The notes below the pieces were generated by a model. The model ran no database searches. It was given only the letters and a program-made list of their open reading frames with translations, and was not told where the DNA came from. The translations under genes were made by a program, and so were the position numbers. Below, piece after piece: positions 34,825 through 42,886 of a stretch of DNA of 64,000 bases. Positions within the stretch are counted from its first letter, which is position 1. Each line of letters begins with the position of its first letter. This stretch comes from Marmoricola sp. (GTDB lineage: Bacteria > Actinomycetota > Actinomycetes > Propionibacteriales > Nocardioidaceae): positions 1-64,000 of the forward strand of contig JAOPYE010000026.1 of assembly GCA_025964775.1 (NCBI GenBank), in the 5' to 3' direction.

Positions 34825-35993
34825 TGGGTAAACAAGAGGTGCGAGACACTGCACGCGCGACGGGACGTGGGACCATTCCAGCTCAACGGACCGTCGCTGC
34901 AGCCGAATGGCAGGCCGATGTCGCTGAGCGGCAGCAGCGGCTGGCCCGGACCTTGCGGTCGTTCGCCGAGTCCGCCCCGAGCGACGACCCGATCCGCGGT
35001 CTGACCGAGGTTGCCGACCGTTGGCAGTCCACCCCGGTCGGCACCGCAGACGTCGCTGACCTCATCGCCGCGATGGAAGCCGCACGTGGAGAGCTCGTGC
35101 GCAAGCCCGGGTCACGGCCACTGCTTGCCTCGCGTCGTGTCAGTGCCGCTCTGGACCGCATCCGCACCGGAAGCACCTACCAGGACGTGGTGCGAGCCGC
35201 ACCCGCCGAACTCTGCTGGGCCGGCGACTTCGATCGGGTCCTGCTGTCACGGGTCGAAGGCTCGACCTGGCGGCCCGAGGCCTGGCATGCAGCTGGCGAG
35301 CAGTTCAGCGCTCAGACAATGGCCTTCGGGGTGTTCGTCAGCGGGGCCGAGATCGCCCTGGGGAGCGGGATGATCGAGGCAGAGGTGATCCGCCGGCGCA
35401 AGACCGTGCTGGTCGGGAACGCCTCGGACGAATCACGAACACTGCCTGCCCTGGTCGACGTCGCCGGTTGCACGTCGTACGTCGTGGCCCCGATCGTTGC
35501 AGGCGACCAGGTCGTTGGCCTGCTCCACGCAGATGCCCAGCCGTCGGGTCGCGTGCTCGACGAATGCGACCGCGTGACGTTGCGCTCGTTCGCCGACGGG
35601 CTCGGACTCGTGCTCGAGCGGCTGGCACTCATGGACACCATCGGGGCACGACGGGATCAGATCAGTGCCGCACTCGCAGCGGCCGAGAAAGCTGTTGAGG
35701 AGCTCTCGACAGCCCCGGTCACCCTCGACGTCGTGTCCAAGCACGCCGAGACAGCCCAGACCTCCGTCGAGGTCGTGCCGCTCGACAGGCTGCTGACCGC
35801 CCGTGAGCGCGAAGTGTTCGCCGTGCTTGTCAGCGGAGCGACCAACGCCCAGATCGCTGACCGCCTGACAGTGTCCGAGACGACGGTGAAGTCGCACGTG
35901 AAGCACATCCTGCGCAAGATGCGCGCGGCGAACCGGGCAGAGGCCATCGCGCGCTACCTCACCATGTCAGCCAACCAGATCAGGGGGTCGTGA
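34824..35993 (+). CDS. GAF-LuxR transcription regulator 1
   Basis: A 389-residue regulator. The middle part (about 130-275) is GAF-like (FDRVLLSRVEGSTW, TSYVVAPIVAGDQVVGLLHAD), probably sensing a small molecule. The C-terminus (about 325-385) is a LuxR-type HTH: LTAREREVFAVLVSGATNAQIA and VSETTVKSHVKHILRKM. It starts with GTG, without RBS, 12-13 bases from a plausible -10. The next gene encodes a protein of the same architecture, overlapping by one base. They likely activate or tune nearby lipid-catabolism genes; target unknown. Confidence 0.82.
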   Translation: MGKQEVRDTARATGRGTIPAQRTVAAAEWQADVAERQQRLARTLRSFAESAPSDDPIRGLTEVADRWQSTPVGTADVADLIAAMEAARGELVRKPGSRPLLASRRVSAALDRIRTGSTYQDVVRAAPAELCWAGDFDRVLLSRVEGSTWRPEAWHAAGEQFSAQTMAFGVFVSGAEIALGSGMIEAEVIRRRKTVLVGNASDESRTLPALVDVAGCTSYVVAPIVAGDQVVGLLHADAQPSGRVLDECDRVTLRSFADGLGLVLERLALMDTIGARRDQISAALAAAEKAVEELSTAPVTLDVVSKHAETAQTSVEVVPLDRLLTAREREVFAVLVSGATNAQIADRLTVSETTVKSHVKHILRKMRAANRAEAIARYLTMSANQIRGS

Positions 35994-37141
35994 TGATCAC
36001 CGGACGACCTACATCCACTGCCTTCGCCACCCGACGCCGGGAGGACCACAACCACTCCAGCATGGCGTTGAAGTCGCGCGTTCGGGAACTGCGCGCCGAC
36101 CTGTCCGACCTGCTGGACAGTTCTGCCGAGATCTTCAGCCCCGCCGATCCCGCTCTCGAGTTCGCCCCCGACACCATCGCCGACCTCGCCCGCGTGTGTC
36201 TCGGTCGTGCGGAACTGGTCGTAGGCTCGGACGACACGTCAGCTCACGCTCTCTATCTCCTTGCACTCGACTTCCAACAGCTCGCGCTCGAGATGCACCA
36301 GGCTGACCTGACGTCGTCGACCCGGCGGCTGACCGAATGCGCGGACGGCTTGAACAGGTTGAGAACCCTTCCGAACTCGGAGGATCTCGTCCAGGCAGCC
36401 TGCGCCGAATTCGCCAATCGCTGCGACTTCAGCCGCGCCGTGTTGTCCCGGGTGGACTCAGGGAGCTGGATCCCGGCCTCTGGGTACTTCGCGGAGGGCG
36501 ACGGTTCGTGGTTCGACGACTGGGTCGATGCAGCGATCCCCCTGCACGGCTCGACTCCCGAAGCCCGTTTGCTGACTGAACGGATGCCGGCGGTCGTTCG
36601 GGACACCGGTGCCGGCGAGATCCACCGCGACATCATCGTCGAGGCGGGACAGTCCACCTCGTATGCCGTTGCGCCCCTGATCTCGGGTGGTGTGGTGGTG
36701 GGCTTCCTGCACGCCGACCACTTCGGCTCCAACCGGCAGACGGACGAAGTCGACCGTGACGTCCTGTGGGCCTTCGCTGAGGGCTTCAGCCGGATCCACG
36801 AACGTCGTGTGCTGATGGAGCGCGTCCAGGGCCAGGTCAACCACGTCGAGCGGGTCCTGGCCGCGGCGCTGCACGGCATCAACGACCAGCCACGAGCGGC
36901 CATGGCGTGCGGCCCCGGGATGCTCATCGCCACCCGTATCGACTCGCTGGCCGAACTCACCGCCCGCGAGCTGGAGGTGCTTCAGCTGATCGTCGCCGGC
37001 GCGAGCAACCGGGACATCGCAGCCCGGTTGGTGATTGCGCTCGACACGGTCAAGTCCCACGTCAAGCAGATCCTCCGCAAGCTCGGAGTCACCAACCGCG
37101 CTCAGGCGATCGCCTGTGCGGCTGGCACCGCGGTCGCCTGA
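35993..37141 (+). CDS. GAF-LuxR transcription regulator 2
   Basis: A 382-residue paralogue of the preceding regulator: GAF region around 130-260 (CDFSRAVLSRVDSGSW, TSYAVAPLISGGVVVGFLHADH) and a LuxR HTH at the end (LTARELEVLQLIVAGASNRDIA, VKSHVKQILRKLGV). The ATG sits in TGATG, overlapping the upstream stop by one base, with AGGGGG five bases before it; a GTG one codon upstream is possible. The shared plan but divergent N-termini suggest an old duplication and perhaps a heteromeric pair. Confidence 0.82.
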   Translation: MITGRPTSTAFATRRREDHNHSSMALKSRVRELRADLSDLLDSSAEIFSPADPALEFAPDTIADLARVCLGRAELVVGSDDTSAHALYLLALDFQQLALEMHQADLTSSTRRLTECADGLNRLRTLPNSEDLVQAACAEFANRCDFSRAVLSRVDSGSWIPASGYFAEGDGSWFDDWVDAAIPLHGSTPEARLLTERMPAVVRDTGAGEIHRDIIVEAGQSTSYAVAPLISGGVVVGFLHADHFGSNRQTDEVDRDVLWAFAEGFSRIHERRVLMERVQGQVNHVERVLAAALHGINDQPRAAMACGPGMLIATRIDSLAELTARELEVLQLIVAGASNRDIAARLVIALDTVKSHVKQILRKLGVTNRAQAIACAAGTAVA

Positions 37142-37190
37142 CCCCGGGCACTGGCACGTCTGAACTCATCCCCAACGAAAGGGCACCTGC

Positions 37191-38255
37191 GTGCGCCTGG
37201 GACTCAACCTCGGCTACTGGATGGCACAGCCGCCGACCGGGATCGACGAGCTTCTGGCGGCCGCCGAAGACAGCGGCTTCGACGCCGTGTTCGCAGCCGA
37301 GTCGTGGGGCTCTGATGCCTTCACCCCGTTGGCGTGGTGGGGCTCAGCCACGGATCGGATCAGGTTGGGGACCGCAATCGCCCAGATGTCTGCCCGGTCG
37401 CCGGCATCGACGGCGATGCAGGTGCTGACTCTGGACCATCTGACCGGCGGACGAGTCATTCTCGGACTCGGCGTGAGTGGCCCTCAGGTGGTGGAGGGCT
37501 GGTACGGACAGCCGTTCTCGCGTCCGCTGGCGCGCACGCGGGAGTACATCGGCATCGTGCGGCAGATACTCGCCCGCGAAGCACCGGTGGCGAACGACGG
37601 CCTCCACTACCCACTGCCCTTCTCCGGTCACGGAGCAACCGGGCTCGGCGAACCACTGAAGTCGATCGTTCATCCGCTCAGAACGGACGTTCCGATCTGG
37701 ATGGGCGCAGAGGGCCCGAAGAATGTTGCCCTCGCAGCCGAGATCGCCGACGGCTGGCTTCCGATCTACTTCACGCCGAGCATGGCACCGGTCTACCACG
37801 AATGGCTCGACGAAGGATTCGCGCGCTCCGGAGCACGAAACACCCGGGAGACCTTCGAGATCGCGGCAACGTGCACCGTGGTCGTCACCGACTCAGCTGC
37901 CGAGACCGCAGCCGCGCGTGACGCCATGCGTCCGTACCTCGCGCTCTACATGGGCGGCATGGGCGCCAAGGACCAGCACTTTCACCAGCAACTCTTTGCG
38001 CGGATGGGCTACGCCGATCTAGCCCAGGAGATCCTGGACCTGTACCTGGCCGGGAGGAAGGATGACGCGGCTGCTCTGGTCCCGGACGTCCTTGTCGAGG
38101 AGATCAGCATCATTGGATCTCCGGACGAGGTGCGTGCTGGGGTGACCCGGTGGGCCGACGCCGGCGTCACGATGCTGCTGGTGACGCGCCCGACGATCGA
38201 CGGGATCCGGCGGGTGGCGGGGGTCGTACTCGGAGATGCGCAGGTCACGGTCTAG
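37191..38255 (+). CDS. LLM-class F420-dependent oxidoreductase (TIGR03559-like)
   Basis: A 354-residue luciferase-like TIM-barrel protein: LNLGYWMAQPP, FDAVFAAESWGSDAFTPL, TAIAQMSARSPASTAMQ, LDHLTGGRVILGLGVSGPQVVEGWYG, and IWMGAEGPKNVALAAEIADGW. These match F420-dependent LLM enzymes of the TIGR03559 group. It starts with GTG and follows the second regulator by 49 bases, so it may be their target or lie in the same transcript. It is a different subgroup from the one at 31.4 kb. Substrate unknown. Confidence 0.82.
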   Translation: MRLGLNLGYWMAQPPTGIDELLAAAEDSGFDAVFAAESWGSDAFTPLAWWGSATDRIRLGTAIAQMSARSPASTAMQVLTLDHLTGGRVILGLGVSGPQVVEGWYGQPFSRPLARTREYIGIVRQILAREAPVANDGLHYPLPFSGHGATGLGEPLKSIVHPLRTDVPIWMGAEGPKNVALAAEIADGWLPIYFTPSMAPVYHEWLDEGFARSGARNTRETFEIAATCTVVVTDSAAETAAARDAMRPYLALYMGGMGAKDQHFHQQLFARMGYADLAQEILDLYLAGRKDDAAALVPDVLVEEISIIGSPDEVRAGVTRWADAGVTMLLVTRPTIDGIRRVAGVVLGDAQVTV

Positions 38256-38314
38256 GTCGATCGCCACAGTCGGTCCTCCTGTGGGTTTGGTCCGTACGAG
38301 GAACGAGCACACTG

Positions 38315-38506
38315 ATGGGGATGGCTGACTCTCAGAGCGAACCACAGGAGTACCCGGAGATTGTCGACTTGCCGGCACCTGGGCCCGTGCGCCGTCGCGT
38401 GTTGCGACAGGCTGGCATCAATCTCCACCTCACGGACTTCACGGATCAGGAGCGCGCAATCAGAGGGTTCCGAAGGGACCCGGAGCAAGCGCAGGACAGC
38501 GACTGA
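38315..38506 (+). CDS. Small hypothetical protein
   Basis: A possible 63-residue acidic/basic protein (MGMADSQSEPQEYPEIVD…, with RRRVLRQAGINLHL in the middle). No family is recognised. GAGGAACGAG lies somewhat far upstream of the ATG. Support is codon-like GC pattern and position only; it could be spurious. Confidence 0.4.
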   Translation: MGMADSQSEPQEYPEIVDLPAPGPVRRRVLRQAGINLHLTDFTDQERAIRGFRRDPEQAQDSD

Positions 38507-38575
38507 GTGTGTGCTCACGGAGTGCCGCCAGTATGCGAGTGGAGGACGAACGGCTCACCCGTAGGTCGGCGGTCG

Positions 38576-38731
38576 TCAGTACCAGTGAGCAATGCCGCCT
38601 ACTCGATGTCCTGCACGGCTCGCAACGGTGAGTACCGCGCCGACGACGATCGCGATGAATCCCAATGTCCACAGCATCGGGACCTGGGTGACAAGGCCGA
38701 TCAGCATCAAGATGACACCCGAAACAACCAC
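38576..38731 (-). CDS. Small two-helix membrane protein (DUF6131-like)
   Basis: A 51-residue protein: hydrophobic helix VVVSGVILMLIGLVTQVP, a short turn, then LWTLGFIAIVVGAVLTVAS and a tail GHRVGGIAHWY. This layout, including the GHxVGGxxHxY ending, matches the small DUF6131 membrane proteins of actinobacteria. AAAGGAG lies just ahead of the GTG start. Function unknown. It lies between stress-type regulator genes. Confidence 0.7.
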   Translation of the reverse strand: MVVSGVILMLIGLVTQVPMLWTLGFIAIVVGAVLTVASRAGHRVGGIAHWY

Positions 38732-38997
38732 GGCCAGCTCCTTTCGATTGTTCGACTGAACTGATCCGGACCTGGCGGTGCTTCCGATTTCGAGGACCTG
38801 CGGTAGAAGGCACGAGTTGCAGGCAGCATCTCGTCGAACGTTGGCAGGTGTGATTCTGGTGCCTCGTCGATTCCGTGGCCTATCTCCGGGTACCCGAACT
38901 CCTGAGGTGTCGATTCGTCACCGCGGTCGAGGCAGGAATCCTGGAGGCTGCCGATCGAGGCATCGCGATCTGCTGCGTGTTGGGTGGGCGCGGTCAC
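38707..38997 (-). CDS. Hypothetical protein coupled to the STAS gene
   Basis: A possible 96-residue polar protein whose GTG overlaps the stop of the STAS gene (GTGA), with GGAAGGG upstream. No family recognised and composition is low-complexity (rich in Ser, Pro, Glu). Its 3' end overlaps the RBS and start of the small membrane protein gene. The overlap geometry is the only support. Confidence 0.35.
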   Translation of the reverse strand: MTAPTQHAADRDASIGSLQDSCLDRGDESTPQEFGYPEIGHGIDEAPESHLPTFDEMLPATRAFYRRSSKSEAPPGPDQFSRTIERSWPWLFRVSS

Positions 38998-39506
38998 CGG
39001 ACGGCCCTTCCTCCGGAGGTCGTGACATGGAACAGATCACGGGTTGCGGCGGCAGCCGTGAGCGTGTCGGAACGGGACACGACCGCCAGCCGTTGGTTCG
39101 GAACACGGTGCGGGGAAGCATGCGCCACCAGGATGCCTCCGAGCGGGTCCTTGTCAGCAGCAACGATGAACAAGGTCTCCTCCAGGCCCGTGACCCTGAG
39201 GATCCGCGCGACGGCATCGTCGACGCCGCTGAGAACCAGGAGGCCGTGGAGTTCGAGGAAGCGGCGATGCGACGCGAGGAGGACGCCGAGACACGAGCAG
39301 TCGAGGAACGTCACCTGCGACAGGTCGAGTCGGACGAAGCGGCGCCCGGCTACGTCCTGCTGGTGGAGAACATCGGCTAGATCCTGCCGCGCGGCGATGT
39401 CGAGCTCGCCGACCGCACAAATTGCGGCACGCAGCGGATCAAGATCGACAACGGTCAGCTCGAACCCGGAATCGGATTCGGCAACGAGGATCGGGACACC
39501 AGACAT
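38994..39506 (-). CDS. STAS-domain anti-sigma factor antagonist
   Basis: A 170-residue protein with a STAS domain (about 25-125): LRAAICAVGELDIAARQDLADVL and the phosphoacceptor loop LDLSQVTFLDCSCLGVLL, in which a Ser is kept at the phosphorylation position although the usual DSSG reads DCSC. Such proteins bind anti-sigma kinases and free a stress sigma factor. About 45 extra residues follow the domain. I use the ATG at 39506 with AGGAG upstream. It is divergent from two GAF-ANTAR genes, a common stress-response grouping in actinobacteria. Confidence 0.78.
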   Translation of the reverse strand: MSGVPILVAESDSGFELTVVDLDPLRAAICAVGELDIAARQDLADVLHQQDVAGRRFVRLDLSQVTFLDCSCLGVLLASHRRFLELHGLLVLSGVDDAVARILRVTGLEETLFIVAADKDPLGGILVAHASPHRVPNQRLAVVSRSDTLTAAAATRDLFHVTTSGGRAVR

Positions 39507-39716
39507 GATGACGCTCCTAGACAGGAACACGCGTCACCCAGGGTCCGAGGGTGCTCCCACAACTATGGCACAGATGCGTGTGCTCGGACGCTGTGGGCTT
39601 CTCCCCGCCTTCGGGCCCGCGCAGCGCTGCCACTGGTTTCGTATCGGTGTACGTTGAGGTTGTCCTGCCGCCCCAGACCCCGGTCGCGCCGTCTCGATCG
39701 AACCGGAGTCATCGTG
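39507..39716. promoter_or_regulatory. Divergent intergenic region between STAS and GAF-ANTAR genes
   Basis: About 210 bases that must contain both divergent promoters. I looked for a SigB/SigF-type GTTT…GGGTA promoter and did not find a convincing one. Confidence 0.35.
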
Positions 39717-39782
39717 ATGTCCGACAAGGCTGTCTTTTCGACGGCCGAAGCAGGTCCTGTGCTGACCCTGCCAGTCTCGTGA
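39717..39782 (+). CDS. Possible 21-codon leader peptide coupled to GAF-ANTAR gene
   Basis: MSDKAVFSTAEAGPVLTLPV plus one serine, ending in a TGA that overlaps the GTG of the next frame (GTGA). CGGAG precedes the ATG, whereas the GTG itself has no RBS. This arrangement would make translation of the regulator depend on the leader. It could also simply mark a mis-assigned start of the regulator. Confidence 0.4.
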   Translation: MSDKAVFSTAEAGPVLTLPVS

Positions 39783-40495
39783 AGACAGCGAGCGCCATCC
39801 TCAGTGCGATCCTCGCCCATGATCTTGATCCGGAAAGCCTGGTGCAGCGTCTGTGTCAGGACTGCGCAGACACATTGCCCATCACCGGGGTCGGCCTGGC
39901 CTTGATGAACGATGCGGGCCACCAGGGCGTCCTTGCGGCGACCGATGGTCCCGCGAGGGTGATGGAGGAGTTGCAGTTTGCCCTCGGCGAAGGCCCGTGC
40001 CTCGATGCCTCACGGGCTCGCAGTCCGGTCCTCCAGCCGGACCTCTCCAAGACCGCGACCGGTCGATGGCCAGGCTTTGGCCGAGGGGCACTTGAGGCAG
40101 GCATCGCGGCGATCTTCGCCTTCCCGCTCCACGTCGGTGCCATCCGGATCGGAATTCTGGATCTCTATCGGGACACACCGGGCAGTCTCGACGCTCCGGC
40201 CCTTGCCGAAGCACTCGCCTATGCGGACGCGGCGGTTCTGGTCCTGATGCACCTTCAGGCTCAGATGCCTGCCGAAGGAGGTCTGCATCCCCAGCTCGCG
40301 GATCCGATCGAGAACCGTGCCGAAGTCCACCAGGCAACTGGGGTCGCCTCGGTGACGGCATCGGTCAGCCTCGGCGATGCCCTGCTGCTGCTTCGCGCGC
40401 ACGCGTACGCCGCCGGGACCCCGATCCTGGAGGTCGCACGAGAAGTGATCGCGGGAACCCTTCGCATCGACCCGTCCAGGAACGATCATGAGTAG
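39779..40495 (+). CDS. GAF-ANTAR protein 1
   Basis: A 238-residue protein with a GAF domain (about 5-150: VGLALMNDAGHQGVLAATDG, LGEGPCLDASRARSPVLQPDL, FPLHVGAIRIGILDLYRD) and a C-terminal ANTAR RNA-binding domain (about 170-230). ANTAR proteins bind nascent RNA hairpins and prevent termination. The open frame extends upstream without homology; the GTG at 39779, coupled to a short leader peptide, starts the recognisable GAF sequence. It overlaps the next, similar gene by eight bases. Confidence 0.75.
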   Translation: MKTASAILSAILAHDLDPESLVQRLCQDCADTLPITGVGLALMNDAGHQGVLAATDGPARVMEELQFALGEGPCLDASRARSPVLQPDLSKTATGRWPGFGRGALEAGIAAIFAFPLHVGAIRIGILDLYRDTPGSLDAPALAEALAYADAAVLVLMHLQAQMPAEGGLHPQLADPIENRAEVHQATGVASVTASVSLGDALLLLRAHAYAAGTPILEVAREVIAGTLRIDPSRNDHE

Positions 40496-41267
40496 ACAAC
40501 AGCCACCCGACCCGACAAACGGTCGGTCAGACAGGACAAGAACCGTGAAGACCGAACAGCGACTCACCCAGATCTTCGTCGAGCTCGCCGACACCTTGGT
40601 CGACGAGTTCGACGCCTTGGACTTCCTGCACACTCTGACCGAACGAAGTGTCGAGTTGCTCCACGTCGACGCAGCCGGAGTCATCCTCAGCGATCAGCAC
40701 GGCCGACTGCACGTCGTCGCCTCGACCAGCAGCCGTGCCCAGGACCTGGAACTCTTCGAGCTCCAGAGCGAAGAGGGACCGTGCCTCGACTGCTTCAACA
40801 CCGCCCGGGTGGTCGCCAATGTCGACGCCTCGGCAGCACGCGAACGCTGGCCAAGTTTCAGCGCTGCGTTCAACCAGGCCGGGTACCGATCAGCCCATGC
40901 CGTGCCGCTACGACTTCGTAACCAGGTCATCGGAGCCATGAACCTGTTCTGTACCGACCGGATGACCCTGGATGACGATGACCTCGCCCTTGCGCAGGCA
41001 CTTGCCGATGTCGCCACGATCGGCCTCCTGCAGGAACGTGCGGTCCACGAGTCCGACCTGCTGGCCGAGCAACTGCAGTCGGCCCTGAACAGTCGCATCC
41101 TCATCGAGCAGGCCAAGGGAGTCCTGCACGGACGGACAAGTGTCAGCGTCGATGATGCGTTTCGCGTCCTGCGGGAACACAGCAGACGCCACCAAACGCC
41201 CCTACGAGACGTCTCCGCTCAGGTCATCGCGGGAACCATCACCCCAGAAGAACTCTTCCACGTGTAG
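40488..41267 (+). CDS. GAF-ANTAR protein 2
   Basis: A 259-residue protein. Residues about 25-185 form a GAF domain (FVELADTLVDEFDALDFLHTL, SEEGPCLDCFNTARVV, AVPLRLRNQVIGAMNLF); the C-terminus is an ANTAR domain (SRILIEQAKGVLHGRTSVSVDDAFRVLREHSR). The IEQAKG motif is diagnostic. It overlaps GAF-ANTAR 1 by eight bases. The pair probably responds to the same signal and acts on RNA antitermination; targets are not visible here. Confidence 0.85.
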   Translation: MSRQQPPDPTNGRSDRTRTVKTEQRLTQIFVELADTLVDEFDALDFLHTLTERSVELLHVDAAGVILSDQHGRLHVVASTSSRAQDLELFELQSEEGPCLDCFNTARVVANVDASAARERWPSFSAAFNQAGYRSAHAVPLRLRNQVIGAMNLFCTDRMTLDDDDLALAQALADVATIGLLQERAVHESDLLAEQLQSALNSRILIEQAKGVLHGRTSVSVDDAFRVLREHSRRHQTPLRDVSAQVIAGTITPEELFHV

Positions 41268-41327
41268 GCCTAGAGTCTCGGCACCACGCATACAGACCGG
41301 CACGCCTGCCCTCGATCGAGGTCATGG

Positions 41328-42311
41328 CTACCGGCTCAGGTCGTCATCGAAGTCGACGTGGACCCGCTGGAAGCCCTTGTGTCTCTGTGCCTGGGCGTAC
41401 TCGGTGTAGACGCGACGATCGGCATCAGTGAGCTGGACGGCGTCTGTGAACGGGGTCAGCAAGGCTCGAGGGTAGAGCCGGTTGGCCACAACGACGTTGA
41501 TCTCCAGTCCGAGCACTGCCATCGTCGCAGCAAGGTAGACGAGTGCGAGCAGACCGAGCACCAACGCGAAGACCGAGTTCATCGAACCGGCCTTCGTCAG
41601 CACATGGTCCACGTAGACGCCACCGAGAGCCTGGAGTAGTTGCCACAGGGTCGCGACCGCCAATGCCCCAGGAATCGCCTGGCCGACGCTCTGACGTTTG
41701 GACGAAGAGAACGTCAGCATGAGTGCGAGAACGCCCGCGGTCGCGGCCACTGAGCCCAGACGCAACGCCCACTGCAAGGTGCCGCCGATGTCGAGACCGA
41801 ACATCTCCGTGTGGCTGGCAAGGATCGTCAGTACGGCGAGCGCCAGGACCGTGAGACCTGCGACAAGAAGCAGGAGCAGGCTGCGCAGGCGACTCACGAT
41901 CGGGTTGAGTCGGCTGTTGCGAGGGATGGCCAGCGTGACGCTGACAGCGTTCTGGGCCGCCTGGCCCAGGCCGAGCGTGCCGTACAGCGCGGTAAGAGTG
42001 CCTACGACGATCGCCGACGTGCTGCCCTTGATGCCCTCTGGTTGCCCGAGTTGGGTGCCAACAATCGGGAATTGGCGAAGGGCCGAGTTGAGGACCTCCT
42101 TCTCCAGGCCGTGGTTTCCCTGGAGGACGAAGCCGAGTACCGAGGATGCGATCAGGAGCATCGGGAAGATCGCGATGAACGCGTAGTAGGTGATGATCGC
42201 TGCCAGGTAGTTCCCCTGGTCGTCGAAGAACTTGTACATCACACCGAGCGGGAGTCCGACGACCCGATGCCGCCGTTGGAAGGCGTCCGAACGATCAAGG
42301 ACCTTGCCCAT
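41328..42311 (-). CDS. YihY/RbnBN-family membrane protein
   Basis: A 327-residue inner-membrane protein of the YihY/virulence factor BrkB family, with about six hydrophobic segments: YLAAIITYYAFIAIFPMLL is the hallmark, followed by AIVVGTLTALYGTLGLGQAAQNAV and the WQLLQALGGVYVDHVL segment. Despite the old RNase BN name, members are now regarded as membrane proteins of unclear function. A hydrophilic C-terminal tail follows. It is convergent with the GAF-ANTAR genes and 23 bases downstream of the next gene, likely in one operon. Confidence 0.85.
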   Translation of the reverse strand: MGKVLDRSDAFQRRHRVVGLPLGVMYKFFDDQGNYLAAIITYYAFIAIFPMLLIASSVLGFVLQGNHGLEKEVLNSALRQFPIVGTQLGQPEGIKGSTSAIVVGTLTALYGTLGLGQAAQNAVSVTLAIPRNSRLNPIVSRLRSLLLLLVAGLTVLALAVLTILASHTEMFGLDIGGTLQWALRLGSVAATAGVLALMLTFSSSKRQSVGQAIPGALAVATLWQLLQALGGVYVDHVLTKAGSMNSVFALVLGLLALVYLAATMAVLGLEINVVVANRLYPRALLTPFTDAVQLTDADRRVYTEYAQAQRHKGFQRVHVDFDDDLSR

Positions 42312-42334
42312 GGATCAACCGTAGGGGGCTCGGG

Positions 42335-42697
42335 TCAATCGATCGGTTCGCGGAGCTTTCGTGGCTCGTTCGAATTTCGCGTGGACCCGGGGGGCGGCGT
42401 CGGTCGCCATTCAGCTCGATAGGCCGGATGGCGGGCGTAGACAGCGGCAAGGAGTCGCAAGGCGGTGCACGGGTGGGCCTGGTCGTCGGGGCAGGTGGCA
42501 CATCGTGAGGTCCCATGGGTGCCCTGATCCGACCCGACCACCCGGGGTAGGTCGTGGTGCCGCTCGATCTCGGCGCGGAGGTCCAGCACGGACTGCGGCT
42601 CCGCGGAGCCGGACAAGCCCTGGGATCCGCCGTGAACCTCAGCGCTCAGGACAAAGCCGAGCAGGAACTCGTGGATGTCCAACTCATGCTCGCCCAT
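42335..42697 (-). CDS. DUF6221-like small protein
   Basis: A 120-residue protein. The C-terminal stretch PCTALRLLAAVYARHPAYRAEWRP strongly resembles the ending of DUF6221 proteins (LRLLALPYADHPGYxxEW). Before it are Cys/His residues in CATCPDDQAHPC, which could bind metal. Function unknown. It precedes the YihY-type gene on the same strand. Confidence 0.6.
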   Translation of the reverse strand: MGEHELDIHEFLLGFVLSAEVHGGSQGLSGSAEPQSVLDLRAEIERHHDLPRVVGSDQGTHGTSRCATCPDDQAHPCTALRLLAAVYARHPAYRAEWRPTPPPGSTRNSNEPRKLREPID

Positions 42698-42886
42698 TGC
42701 CGTAGCGACGCTCCTCTGAAGGATGTTGCGTCACCCGGGGTCTGGGGGTTCGTGCCTCGGTTCAGCATACGTCCATGCAGTCATCCGCTGCTGGCGCAGA
42801 TGAGACTTGCCGTATGGACAGCCGAGGTATTAGTTGTGGTGGGTTGCGCGCCGTAATCCTCGGACTGAAGGGAGGGGATCGATTCC
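42698..42886. promoter_or_regulatory. Divergent intergenic region before the glutamate-synthase-domain gene
   Basis: About 190 bases between divergent genes. TTGCCG and TATTAG occur in the plus orientation (about 42808-42834), but their spacing of 15 bases is short. AGGGAGGGG, the RBS of the downstream gene, is clear. Confidence 0.35.

Noticed and set aside
38778-39657. Two overlapping plus-strand frames opposite the STAS gene
   Set aside because: The minus-strand STAS domain is clear, and the plus frames show only Arg/Glu-rich shadow sequence.
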